Part shown: positions 54,874-62,412 of the stretch, in pieces
How the letters are laid out: the number at the start of each line of letters is the position of its first letter
Numbering within the stretch: the stretch's first letter is position 1
Origin: Stenotrophomonas sp. ISL-67
GTDB lineage: Bacteria > Pseudomonadota > Gammaproteobacteria > Xanthomonadales > Xanthomonadaceae
Reading direction: 5' to 3'
DNA length: 64,000 nucleotides
Assembly: GCF_018612915.1 (NCBI RefSeq)
Contig: NZ_JAGGRL010000001.1
Span: 532,517-596,516 of the forward strand
Notes under the pieces: model-generated
Databases searched by the model: none
What the model was told of the DNA's origin: nothing
Seen by the model: the letters and a program-made list of their open reading frames with translations, nothing else
Made by a program: the position numbers and the translations under genes

Positions 54874-55497
54874 ATGAAGTTGACCCTCCCCACCTGGCTG
54901 ACATTGCTGCGGATCGTGATGATCCCGGTGCTGGTGCTGGTGTTCTATCTTCCCTACACCTGGACCAATTTCGCCTCCGCGGCGATCTTCGGCGTCGCGG
55001 CGTTGACCGACTGGCTGGATGGCTGGATCGCCCGCCGCTACGACCTTGCCTCGGCGTTCGGTGCGTTCCTTGATCCGGTCGCGGACAAGCTGATGGTGGC
55101 CGTGGCGCTGTTCCTGATCGTGCAGGGCCACCCGACGCCGTGGATGGCGTTCTGGGCGGCGGTCATCGTCGGCCGCGAAATCGCGGTATCGGCGCTGCGC
55201 GAATGGATGGCTGAAATCGGCCAGCGCGCGAAGGTGCGGGTGGCGTTGATCGGCAAGATCAAGACCACCGCGCAGATGGTCGCGCTGTTGTGCCTGCTGT
55301 ATTCGGTGGCACCGAATACGCCGGTGACCGATATCTGGATGGGTGAACCGGTATTCCATGTCGGCGACTGGACACTGGCGATCGCCGCGGTGCTCACCCT
55401 GTTCTCCGGCCTGCAGTACCTGCATGCGGCGTGGCCGAGCCTGCGCGAGGACGAACGCGCCGCGCGTGAAACCGCACGCTTGAAAAAGAAGGGCTGA
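54874..55497 (+). CDS. pgsA: CDP-diacylglycerol-glycerol-3-phosphate 3-phosphatidyltransferase
   Basis: 207-residue CDP-alcohol phosphatidyltransferase with the signature DGWIARRYDLASAFGAFLDP and following Asp (DPVADK), and several membrane helices. It makes phosphatidylglycerophosphate for anionic phospholipids. GAGAG, overlapping the end of uvrC, lies before the ATG. The uvrC-pgsA pair followed by tRNA-Gly/Cys genes is a common proteobacterial order. Confidence 0.95.
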   Translation: MKLTLPTWLTLLRIVMIPVLVLVFYLPYTWTNFASAAIFGVAALTDWLDGWIARRYDLASAFGAFLDPVADKLMVAVALFLIVQGHPTPWMAFWAAVIVGREIAVSALREWMAEIGQRAKVRVALIGKIKTTAQMVALLCLLYSVAPNTPVTDIWMGEPVFHVGDWTLAIAAVLTLFSGLQYLHAAWPSLREDERAARETARLKKKG

Positions 55498-55503
55498 GGG
55501 CTG

Positions 55504-55531
55504 TTGACAGCACCGCGTTTGGCTGTAGAAT
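55504..55531 (+). promoter_or_regulatory. Promoter of the first tRNA-Gly
   Basis: TTGACA (55504-55509) and TAGAAT (55526-55531) with a 16-base spacer, ending 12 bases before the tRNA. It is the best sigma70-type match in the window. Confidence 0.75.
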
Positions 55532-55543
55532 TTCGCCTCCCAA

Positions 55544-55619
<76 letters not shown>

Positions 55620-55627
55620 GGTTCAAG

Positions 55628-55655
55628 AAAAAAGCGACCTTCGGGTCGCTTTTTT
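55628..55655 (+). terminator. Terminator after tRNA-Gly copy 1
   Basis: A perfect stem with A-rich 5' side and GCGACC/GGTCGC core, TTCG loop, and a run of six T; an excellent intrinsic terminator that would also work in reverse. Confidence 0.9.
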
Positions 55656-55759
55656 CGTTGGCGGGCACGGCCTGGGCCGGGTGCACGACACGCTGTCCGG
55701 GGTCGAGCAGCCGATGGCCGGCCTGCGTTTGCACGGCTGAATACCGCTGCATAAACATG

Positions 55760-55788
55760 TTGACGACGTGAAGGAATCCCGACACAAT
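55760..55788 (+). promoter_or_regulatory. Promoter of the second tRNA-Gly
   Basis: TTGACG (55760-55765) and CACAAT (55783-55788) with a 17-base spacer, 44 bases before the tRNA. It shows that the second copy is transcribed separately from the first. Confidence 0.5.
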
Positions 55789-55832
55789 AGCGCTCCTTCG
55801 ACGCAGTCAGGTTGAGGGAAGGCAGCAGATCT

Positions 55833-55908
<76 letters not shown>

Positions 55909-55917
55909 TATTTTGAC

Positions 55918-55942
55918 AGGGCCCCCTTGGGGCCTTGTTTTT
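55918..55942 (+). terminator. Terminator after tRNA-Gly copy 2
   Basis: Stem GGCCCC/GGGGCC with a three-base loop (55920-55934), followed by TTGTTTTT. Confidence 0.75.
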
Positions 55943-56022
55943 CTCCGCGGTGGCACGCGGCGAAGACGTGTAAAAAGGCTGGTGTGTTACCCGCGGTTTC
56001 GGTAACATATGCGCCTGATTTT

Positions 56023-56098
<76 letters not shown>

Positions 56099-56104
56099 CA
56101 TCCT

Positions 56105-56132
56105 GACCAGGCCCCGTTCTCGGGGTCTTGTC
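56105..56132 (+). terminator. Terminator-like hairpin after tRNA-Gly copy 3
   Basis: Stem GGCCCCG/CGGGGTC (one G-T pair) with TTCT loop, extended by GAC/GTC at the base; the T content after it is modest. tRNA-Cys follows 14 bases later, so some read-through may occur. Confidence 0.5.
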
Positions 56133-56145
56133 TTATAGGGTCACC

Positions 56146-56219
56146 GGCCTGGTGGCAGAGTGGTCATGCAGCGGACTGCAAATCCGCGTACGCCGGTTCA
56201 ATTCCGACCCAGGCCTCCA
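56146..56219 (+). tRNA. tRNA-Cys (GCA)
   Basis: 74 bases with acceptor GGCCTGG/CCAGGCC and encoded CCA; loop CTGCAAA gives anticodon GCA. The T-loop GGTTCAATTCC is normal. Confidence 0.97.
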
Positions 56220-56225
56220 GTAGTT

Positions 56226-56258
56226 CGAACAACCCCGCTTCGGCGGGGTTGTTCGTTT
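56226..56258 (+). terminator. Terminator after tRNA-Cys
   Basis: Perfect 13-bp stem CGAACAACCCCGC/GCGGGGTTGTTCG (56226-56255) with a TTCG loop, then TTT. Confidence 0.9.
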
Positions 56259-56327
56259 CTGCTCCTTCACCTCGCCCGGACGAGCGCGGACCTACTGTGC
56301 AGTGACGTTTCGTGTCGAGGATGTTCG

Positions 56328-56549
56328 ATGGATATCGCCTTGTGGTTTGCAGCCGTCGGCGCGCCCGGTTCGTTCTGGGAGTCTCCCAGCAACGTCAGCG
56401 GTGCGGTCATGCTGGGGTTTGGCGTGGCGGCCATCGCGCTCTCGTTTGGCTTGGCCAAGGTGTTCAAGCGTTTCAACGGGGTGGCCTGGATGGTACTGGG
56501 CGCAGGCCTGGCCATCAGCGCCTATGGCATCTGGCGGATGGGAAGCTGA
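56328..56549 (+). CDS. Small two-helix membrane protein of unknown function
   Basis: 73 residues. Two hydrophobic segments (about 24-43, AVMLGFGVAAIALSFGLAKVF, and 50-68, WMVLGAGLAISAYGIW) are joined by a short basic turn (KRFNG), a hairpin membrane topology. GAGG lies nine bases before the ATG. I do not recognise the family. It stands alone between the tRNA-Cys terminator and the next small gene. Confidence 0.6.
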   Translation: MDIALWFAAVGAPGSFWESPSNVSGAVMLGFGVAAIALSFGLAKVFKRFNGVAWMVLGAGLAISAYGIWRMGS

Positions 56550-56694
56550 CCGCCGCACGGGCCCGTATGGGCTGCCATCAGGGTGTCAATCATCGCGCGG
56601 CATCCTGCCTGCTTGGCCGGGCCTTGCCTGAACCATTCATGTAATGTTTGATCGCCTGTTCACCATTGGTTGACTTGGCGCGAACGGCATGAAA

Positions 56695-56809
56695 GGGTGG
56701 AGTGAAACGTGGGTGAAGTCCCGCCGCCACCCAGCGGCGGGGCGGCAGGCGCAAGCCTGACAGGGGGAATTGCTCGTCTTCGATGCAGGGCAGGTCCAAG
56801 GGAGGTCGT
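56695..56809 (+). promoter_or_regulatory. Candidate structured leader with possible pseudoknot
   Basis: An 8-bp hairpin CCCGCCGC/GCGGCGGG (56720-56727, 56734-56741) has the loop CACCCA (56728-56733). The upstream hexamer TGGGTG (56710-56715) is the exact complement of that loop, allowing a pseudoknot, and another GGGTGG (56695-56700) could compete. A second hairpin CAGGC/GCCTG with a GCAA tetraloop (56746-56759) follows, then GGGAGG (56799-56805) and the ATG of a 78-residue unknown protein. I do not recognise it as a known riboswitch; cobalamin was considered but no B12 box is present. Confidence 0.4.
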
Positions 56810-57046
56810 ATGCGATACGGCGCGAATGACTTGGCTGACGGCGTCCGCACCGAGCTGGAGGCCAGCTACAGCAAGCACGGGTGTGGGCCGGAGTTCTGGA
56901 CCACCTACCAGCAGGTGCTTGAACGCCTGGTGCCGCAGGGCCGCGGCCGCACCGAGGTGACCAACGAACTGGCCCTGATCATCGAACAGCTCGGCATTGT
57001 CCGGCGCGCGCAGATGGTGCCGCCGCCCGACAGCCGCACGCGCTGA
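56810..57046 (+). CDS. Small protein of unknown function
   Basis: 78 residues, soluble and helix-rich by composition, with one Cys (SKHGCGPEFW) and a helical stretch (VTNELALIIEQLGIVRRAQ). No domain is recognised. The strong ribosome site GGGAGG ends four bases before the ATG, which supports expression; an in-frame ATG nine codons earlier lacks one. The preceding leader is highly structured. The tail is Pro/Arg-rich. Confidence 0.55.
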   Translation: MRYGANDLADGVRTELEASYSKHGCGPEFWTTYQQVLERLVPQGRGRTEVTNELALIIEQLGIVRRAQMVPPPDSRTR

Positions 57047-57155
57047 AGCCAATCGCCCGGGGACCTTCCCTGCGACAGCACGCCACATTGATCCCGACCA
57101 ACGCGGCGTAGCATCATTGCCGCGCCGTCGTCCCGTGTCCGTTGTCGAGGAAGCC

Positions 57156-57593
57156 ATGTCGTCCCCCGCCACCATCGCGCTGCCCGTCGCCTCCGCGACG
57201 TTGTGCAGCGAGCAGGAAGTCACCCGCCTGGTGCACGACTTCTACGCCCGCGTACGCCAGGACGGGCGGTTGGGCCCGGTGTTCGACGCACGCATCCACG
57301 ACTGGGACGCGCACCTGGCCCAGCTGGTGGATTTCTGGTCGGCGATGCTGCGCGGTACCCGTCGCTTCAACGGCAACCCGATGTCGAAACACATGGCCAT
57401 GCCCGAGCTGGAGCGTGAGCTGTTCGACCGTTGGCTGCGGCTGTTCCACCAGACCACCGCCGAATCGGGCAACCTTCCCATGCAGCAGCTGGCCGACGAT
57501 GTGGCCACGCGCATCGCCGACACCTTCTGGCGGCGCATCCAGATGCAGCGCTGGCCGGCGCTGCCGATCGCCGGAAACCCGCGCCCGGATTGA
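57156..57593 (+). CDS. Group III truncated hemoglobin
   Basis: 145 residues resembling the TrHb group III globins: EVTRLVHDFYARVRQDGRLGPVF at the N-terminus, LVDFWSAMLRGTRRFNGNPMSKHM in the middle, and a proximal-histidine region near RWLRLFHQT. The C-terminus carries the WRRIQ segment. Such globins bind O2 or NO; their role in bacteria is not settled, and NO or low-oxygen responses are often proposed. The ATG at 57156 has GAGG upstream. It precedes hemN, which is oxygen-related, on the same strand. Confidence 0.85.
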   Translation: MSSPATIALPVASATLCSEQEVTRLVHDFYARVRQDGRLGPVFDARIHDWDAHLAQLVDFWSAMLRGTRRFNGNPMSKHMAMPELERELFDRWLRLFHQTTAESGNLPMQQLADDVATRIADTFWRRIQMQRWPALPIAGNPRPD

Positions 57594-57603
57594 TCTGGCT
57601 CAA
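57590..57603 (+). promoter_or_regulatory. Possible FNR/Anr-type box before hemN
   Basis: TTGATCTGGCTCAA matches the FNR/Anr consensus TTGAT-N4-ATCAA with one mismatch. It overlaps the globin stop codon and lies 34 bases upstream of the hemN ATG. FNR-type control of hemN is known in other proteobacteria. A class II site at this place would start transcription almost at the ATG, so it may be a chance match or give a near-leaderless message. Confidence 0.35.
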
Positions 57604-57637
57604 TGCAGGGCCGGGCCGCGGCGCGCACGCTGGCGCC

Positions 57638-59047
57638 ATGGACACCCTTTCGCCTGCCACCGCCGGGCTCGCCTGGCACTTCGATCCGGACCTGCTGCGC
57701 CGTCACGACCGGCCCGGCCCGCGCTATACCTCCTATCCGACCGCGCCGCATTTCCACGACGGCTTTGGCGAGCAAGGACTGCGTGCCGCCATTGCGGCCA
57801 GCAATGGCCAGGCGCTGCCGTTGTCGTTGTACGTGCATGTGCCGTACTGCAGCAGTCCATGCTTCTACTGTGGGTGCAACCGGGTGATTACCCGCGACCA
57901 CGGCAAGGGCGTGGCGTATGTCGCGCGCGTGCTCAGCGAAGCCGATCTGATCGCACCGCTGTTCGATGCCTCGCGCGACGTGGTCCAGCTGCACCTCGGC
58001 GGTGGTACACCGAACTTCCTGGCCGCCCCGCAGATGCGCGAGCTGATCCATGGCCTGCGCCAGCGTTTTTCATTCAGCACCACGGCCAGTCGCGATTTCT
58101 CGATCGAACTCGATCCGCGCTTCGTCACCCGCGACGACATCGCCGTGCTGGGCACGCTGGGCTTCAACCGGGCCAGCCTGGGCATCCAGGATTTCGATCC
58201 GGTGGTGCAGCGCGCGATCAACCGCGAGCAGGGCGTGGACGCCACGCTGGAGGTGCTGCGTGCCTGCCGCGAGCACGGCCTGCGCTCGGTCAACGTCGAC
58301 CTGATCTATGGCCTGCCGCACCAGACGCTGGAGGGCTTCGCGCGGACCTTGGACACCGTGCTGCGCGAGCGCCCCGACCGGTTGGCGATCTACGGGTATG
58401 CGCACCTGCCGAACCTGTTCAAGGCGCAGCGGCAGATCCGCGATGCCGCACTGCCCAGCCCGGAACAGAAGCTGGCCTTGCTGGGCCTGGCGGTGCGTCG
58501 GCTGTCGCTGGCCGGTTACCAGTACATCGGCATGGACCATTTCGCGTTGCCGGAAGAGAATCTCTCCCGCGCCCAGCGCGCCGGCCAGTTGCACCGCAAC
58601 TTCATGGGCTACACCACCCACGCGCAGACCGACCTGGTCGGGCTGGGCGCCAGCGCGATCAGTCGCATCGGCAGCAGTTACAGCCAGAACCCCCGCGACT
58701 TGCCGGGCTGGGAAACGGCGGTGGATGCCGGGCGCCTGCCGGTGTGGCGGGGGCTGACCCTGGATGCGGACGATGCGCTGCGCGCCGAGCTGATCAACCA
58801 GCTGATGTGCCAGGGCGAGGTGGATGGCCGCGCGTTGGGCGCGCGCCATGCTGTCGATTTCGACCAGTACTTTGCCGAAGCGCTGTCCGCCCTGGCGGCG
58901 CTGGAGGCCGACGGCCTGGCCGAGTATCACGACGGCGTCGTACGTGCCACCGCGCGCGGGCGTCCGCTGCTGCGCCTGCTGGCGATGTGCTTCGACCGTT
59001 ACCTGGCCCAGCCCGAACAGCCGGTGCGCTACTCGCGGGCGATCTGA
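57638..59047 (+). CDS. hemN: Oxygen-independent coproporphyrinogen III oxidase HemN
   Basis: 469-residue radical-SAM enzyme. The cluster motif is in VPYCSSPCFYCGCN (CxxxCxxC plus extra Cys), preceded by YVHVPYC; GGGTPNFL and the C-terminal HemN domain (GMDHFALPEENL, GYTTHAQTDLVGLGASAIS) are intact, which separates it from HemW-like proteins. It converts coproporphyrinogen III to protoporphyrinogen IX without O2. The start at 57638 gives the family N-terminus; upstream in-frame codons lie within the globin gene. Confidence 0.95.
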   Translation: MDTLSPATAGLAWHFDPDLLRRHDRPGPRYTSYPTAPHFHDGFGEQGLRAAIAASNGQALPLSLYVHVPYCSSPCFYCGCNRVITRDHGKGVAYVARVLSEADLIAPLFDASRDVVQLHLGGGTPNFLAAPQMRELIHGLRQRFSFSTTASRDFSIELDPRFVTRDDIAVLGTLGFNRASLGIQDFDPVVQRAINREQGVDATLEVLRACREHGLRSVNVDLIYGLPHQTLEGFARTLDTVLRERPDRLAIYGYAHLPNLFKAQRQIRDAALPSPEQKLALLGLAVRRLSLAGYQYIGMDHFALPEENLSRAQRAGQLHRNFMGYTTHAQTDLVGLGASAISRIGSSYSQNPRDLPGWETAVDAGRLPVWRGLTLDADDALRAELINQLMCQGEVDGRALGARHAVDFDQYFAEALSALAALEADGLAEYHDGVVRATARGRPLLRLLAMCFDRYLAQPEQPVRYSRAI

Positions 59048-59071
59048 CGCGTTCGCGTCGCGGGATGGATG

Positions 59072-59158
59072 TGGTGCCCGGAGCCGGAATCGAACCGGCA
59101 TGGGGTTGCCCCCGGCGGATTTTAAGTCCGATGCGTCTACCAGTTTCGCCATCCGGGC
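59072..59158 (-). tRNA. tRNA-Leu (UAA)
   Basis: 87-base class II tRNA on the minus strand with acceptor GCCCGGA/TCCGGGC, long variable arm and encoded CCA. The anticodon loop CTTAAAA gives anticodon TAA. It converges with hemN. Confidence 0.96.
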
Positions 59159-59233
59159 GGCGCTGCGGAGGGATTGTAGCGGAATCCAGCGGGGCGCTAG
59201 CATCAGGCTTTCCTGCTCCAGGCCCATTTGCAC

Positions 59234-59926
59234 ATGCTGAAACTGCACATCGGCAACAAGAACTACTCCTCGTGGTCGATGCGCCCGTGGGTGCTGATGA
59301 CCCAAGCCGGCATTCCCTTCGACGAGGTCGTGCTGCGCTTTGACAGCTTCGGCCCGGACTCGCAGTTCAAGTGCAGTGCGGAGGCGTTGTCGCCCTCGGG
59401 CACCGTGCCTGTGCTGGTCGATGGCGAGCTGGTCGTATGGGATTCGCTGGCCATCGCCGAATACCTGGCCGAACGTTTTCCGGAACGGGCGCTGTGGCCG
59501 CAGGATCGCAGCGAACGCGCACTGGCCCGTAGCGCGACCGCCGCCATGCATAGCGGATTCGGCGCGTTGCGCTCGCACTTCCCGATGAACATCGAAGCGC
59601 AGCTTCCCGAGGTCGGGGCGCGCGTACTTCGCGGTCAGCCGGACGTGGTGGCCGACCTGCAGCGTCTTCAAGCGCTCTGGGAGCGGTTGCTGGCACGGCA
59701 TGAGGGTCCGTTGCTGTTCGACCGATTCAGCATCGCCGATGCGTTCTTCGCGCCGGTGGTCATGCGCCTGCACACCTATGCCGTGACGGTGTCGCCACGC
59801 GTGGCCACCTACATGCAGCAGGTGCGGGCATTGCCGGGTGTGCAGGCGTGGATCGCGGCGGCGCTGGACGAGCACGATTTCCGGCCGTTTGAAGAACCGT
59901 ACCGGCAGGCGCCGGATCCGGGCTGA
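59234..59926 (+). CDS. Glutathione S-transferase family protein
   Basis: 230 residues: thioredoxin-like N-terminal half with the Ser-rich active-site loop KNYSSWSMRPWVLM and the glutathione-binding SPSGTVPVLV and DSLAIAEYL, then a helical C-terminal half. The KNYSSWS motif marks a group of bacterial GSTs related to maleylacetoacetate/zeta-like enzymes, but the substrate is unknown. The ATG at 59234 is used; a TTG two codons earlier is unlikely. Confidence 0.88.
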   Translation: MLKLHIGNKNYSSWSMRPWVLMTQAGIPFDEVVLRFDSFGPDSQFKCSAEALSPSGTVPVLVDGELVVWDSLAIAEYLAERFPERALWPQDRSERALARSATAAMHSGFGALRSHFPMNIEAQLPEVGARVLRGQPDVVADLQRLQALWERLLARHEGPLLFDRFSIADAFFAPVVMRLHTYAVTVSPRVATYMQQVRALPGVQAWIAAALDEHDFRPFEEPYRQAPDPG

Positions 59927-60011
59927 TCGGCACCGGTACTTGAGGCATGGTTTACGCCGCTGCAATGCGCGCCATACGCTGCGCGGCAGGCGCACAGGAA
60001 GGTGGACAGGC

Positions 60012-60314
60012 ATGGCGAAGATGGCAGCGGCAGGCGCGATGCTGGTGTGGCTGGCCTGCGCGGGCGTGCCCGAGGGCTGGGCCCAGCAGGCGGCGCCCGA
60101 GGTAATCGACCTCGCTCCGGTGGTGGTGTCCGGCGCGCAGCCAGGGCCGGGCATGCTGGACACCCGCTTTGCCGACCAGTGGATGGGGGCGGCGCGGGAG
60201 TCACTGGCCAGGCACCCGGTAACCTTCGCGACGGTGTCCGTCCATTCCCTGGTCGAACCGGGCGGCTACCTCGAGCGCCTGCGCTTGGCCGGCTACATGG
60301 TGGAATCGCCCTGA
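60012..60314 (+). CDS. Short secreted protein, probably an internally deleted GumN/TraB-family remnant
   Basis: 100 residues. A signal peptide (about 1-24, cleaved near GWAQ) is followed by VVVSGAQPGPG, which resembles the segment just after the signal peptide of Xanthomonadaceae GumN/TraB proteins. Directly after it comes FADQWMGAARESLARHP, then TFATVSVHSL and GGYLERLRLAGYMVE, resembling the C-terminal end of the same family. The roughly 200-residue middle is absent, in frame. It could be a degraded paralogue or a mini-protein in its own right. The start has AGG-type ribosome sequence. Confidence 0.6.
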   Translation: MAKMAAAGAMLVWLACAGVPEGWAQQAAPEVIDLAPVVVSGAQPGPGMLDTRFADQWMGAARESLARHPVTFATVSVHSLVEPGGYLERLRLAGYMVESP

Positions 60315-60356
60315 GTCTTCATGGCATAGTCATGTGGACTTCACCGGGGGGTGCAT

Positions 60357-60812
60357 ATGGCGTTGCGGGCATTCGCCTATGTGAGCGAAGCCGTCGAGGG
60401 CATCGAGGGCGCCGACATCGACCGCATCCTCGTTGAAGCGTCGAGCTTCAACCGGGTGGCAGGTGTCACGGGTGTATTGATGTTCGACGGCCGGCGCTTC
60501 CTGCAGTACATCGAGGGACCCGACGATGGCGTGGCCCCGGTCGAGCAGCGTGTGATCAACGCGCGCAGCCACCAGCACATGCGCGAGCTGGCGCGCGGCG
60601 AGGTCGCCACGCGTCACTTCCCGCGCTGGACGATGGCCTCGGCCCGGATCGAAGCGGAAGTGATGGATGCCATCGTGGACGTGGACTGGGCCGGGTTCTC
60701 CGCGGCCGCGCCGGTGGATGGCCAGCGCCGGATCGGTTTCGCGCGCCTGCTCGAGGTGTGGACCGGCGTGTCCGGCGAACTCGAACCGGCGGCGGTGACG
60801 CTGGGGTCATGA
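60357..60812 (+). CDS. Short BLUF-domain blue-light photoreceptor
   Basis: 151 residues. The BLUF domain (1-95) keeps every flavin-photocycle residue: Tyr8, Asn32 (SSFNRVAG), Gln50 (FLQYIEGP), Trp91 and Met93 (FPRWTM), with the same numbering as the short BLUF protein PixD. A C-terminal extension of about 55 residues probably forms the helical cap. It binds FAD and should signal through a partner, as no output domain is fused. The ATG at 60357 follows a G-rich ribosome site. Neighbours give no clear partner; the mini-GumN gene is 42 bases upstream. Confidence 0.88.
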   Translation: MALRAFAYVSEAVEGIEGADIDRILVEASSFNRVAGVTGVLMFDGRRFLQYIEGPDDGVAPVEQRVINARSHQHMRELARGEVATRHFPRWTMASARIEAEVMDAIVDVDWAGFSAAAPVDGQRRIGFARLLEVWTGVSGELEPAAVTLGS

Positions 60813-61097
60813 TCGTCGTGGTTCGTAACACAAAGATCACAGGTCGGTCCTTACCATGCGTCTACCAGCTGTGACCGGTCCGGGGTACGCCCCCGGGGTT
60901 GTCTGAAAGGGAAGTAACCGCAGCTGGACCACTTGTTGGCCGTCGTCCGTACTCTCCGCGGGCGGCGGCTTTGTTCTTTGTGGCGCAGCGCCTGCCGCGT
61001 TAGGCTGTCGCAACTGTTCCCTGGTGGTGTCCCGCATGATCGATCGTCCCCCTGCGTTCCTGTTGTCGCGCCTGCGCGCGCCTGCGAGGCTGGCCGG

Positions 61098-62381
61098 ATG
61101 ACGGCGGCGGACCGCGCCGCACAGGCGCGCATCGGCGTGATCGGGCTGGGGTATGTAGGCTTGCCGTTGACGGTGGCCTTCGGCGCGCACCAACCCACGC
61201 TGGGTTATGACATCGACCGCGCGCGCGTGGCCGAACTGCAGCAGGGACGCGATCACACGCTGGAAATGTCGCCGGACGAACTTGCCGCTGCGGTGCACGC
61301 GCGCTACAGCGTCGACCCGGCCGACCTTGCGGCGTGCACCGTCTACATCGTGACCGTGCCCACCCCGATCGATGCGCACGAACAGCCGGACCTCGGTCCG
61401 CTGCGCAATGCCAGCATCCTGATCGGCAGCGTGCTCAAGCCCGGCGACCTGGTGATCTACGAATCCACGGTTTACCCCGGCACCACCGAAGAAGTCTGCG
61501 TGCCACTGCTGGAAGCCGGGTCGGGGCTGCGTTTCAACCAGGATTTCCACTGCGGTTACAGCCCGGAGCGGATCAACCCGGGTGATCGCCAGCGGCGCCT
61601 GCCCGACATCCGCAAGATCACCTCCGGCTCCACCCCGGAGGTTGCCGCATGGGTGGATGCCCTGTATGCGCGCATCATCACCGCCGGCACCTGGCCGGCA
61701 CCGTCGATCCGCGTGGCCGAAGCGGCCAAGGTGATCGAGAACATCCAGCGTGACGTCAACATCGCGCTGGTCAACGAACTGGCGCTGATCTTCGACCGGC
61801 TTGGCATCGACACCCAGGATGTACTGGATGCCGCTGGCAGCAAGTGGAACTTCCTGCCGTTCCGGCCGGGCCTGGTCGGTGGACACTGTATCGGCGTGGA
61901 TCCCTATTACCTGCTGCACAAATCCGAAAGCGTGGGCTACCACCCCGACCTGATCCACACCGCGCGCCAGGTCAACAACCGCGTCGGCGCGCACGTGGCG
62001 CAACGCGTGCTGGCGCTGCTTGCCGGCCGCGGCAAGACGGGGCAGGGCGCGCGCGTGCTGGTGCTGGGGGTGACCTTCAAGGAAAACTGCCCGGACCTGC
62101 GCAACAGCCGTGCGCTGGAACTGGCCCAGGCCCTGCAGGCCAGCGGTGCGCAGGTGCACGTGCAGGACCCCTGGGTCGGCCCGGCCACGCTGGAAGGCAG
62201 TGGCGTGCAGTGGGTGGAACAGCCCGATCCGCAGGGCTACGACGCGGTCGTGCTGGCGGTCGCGCACGAGCGCTTCCGCAGCTTGGACGCGGCACGGATC
62301 CGTGCGCTGCTGGTGCCCGATGGGGTCGTCTACGACGTGAAGTCGGTCTGGCCACGGGACGTCGTCGACGACCGGCTGTAG
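61098..62381 (+). CDS. Nucleotide-sugar dehydrogenase (UDP-GalNAcA/WbpA-TviB type)
   Basis: 427 residues of the UDP-glucose/GDP-mannose dehydrogenase family: NAD-binding GVIGLGYVGLP (13-23), linker helices, and catalytic Cys in GGHCIGVDPYYLL (about residue 258). The C-terminal UDP-binding part contains TFKENCPDLRNS. It oxidises a UDP-hexosamine to the uronic acid, for surface polysaccharide. It is an orphan here: no glycosyltransferase is adjacent. The start at 61098 is preferred; the 285-base gap before it has a CCAGCTG/CAGCTGG inverted repeat (60865-60871, 60922-60928) around a GC hairpin. Confidence 0.88.
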   Translation: MTAADRAAQARIGVIGLGYVGLPLTVAFGAHQPTLGYDIDRARVAELQQGRDHTLEMSPDELAAAVHARYSVDPADLAACTVYIVTVPTPIDAHEQPDLGPLRNASILIGSVLKPGDLVIYESTVYPGTTEEVCVPLLEAGSGLRFNQDFHCGYSPERINPGDRQRRLPDIRKITSGSTPEVAAWVDALYARIITAGTWPAPSIRVAEAAKVIENIQRDVNIALVNELALIFDRLGIDTQDVLDAAGSKWNFLPFRPGLVGGHCIGVDPYYLLHKSESVGYHPDLIHTARQVNNRVGAHVAQRVLALLAGRGKTGQGARVLVLGVTFKENCPDLRNSRALELAQALQASGAQVHVQDPWVGPATLEGSGVQWVEQPDPQGYDAVVLAVAHERFRSLDAARIRALLVPDGVVYDVKSVWPRDVVDDRL

Positions 62382-62412
62382 ACTCGAACACGGTTGTTGA
62401 TCGAGGAAAGCC

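Noticed and set aside
56695..56760. Cobalamin riboswitch
   Set aside because: A GGTGAA-N-TCC-like stretch is present, but the conserved B12 box and the usual multi-stem core are missing, and the downstream gene is not a B12-related gene I recognise.
60865..60928. Structured RNA downstream of the BLUF gene
   Set aside because: A 7-base inverted repeat encloses a GC hairpin, but no promoter, terminator or known RNA signature is convincing on either strand.
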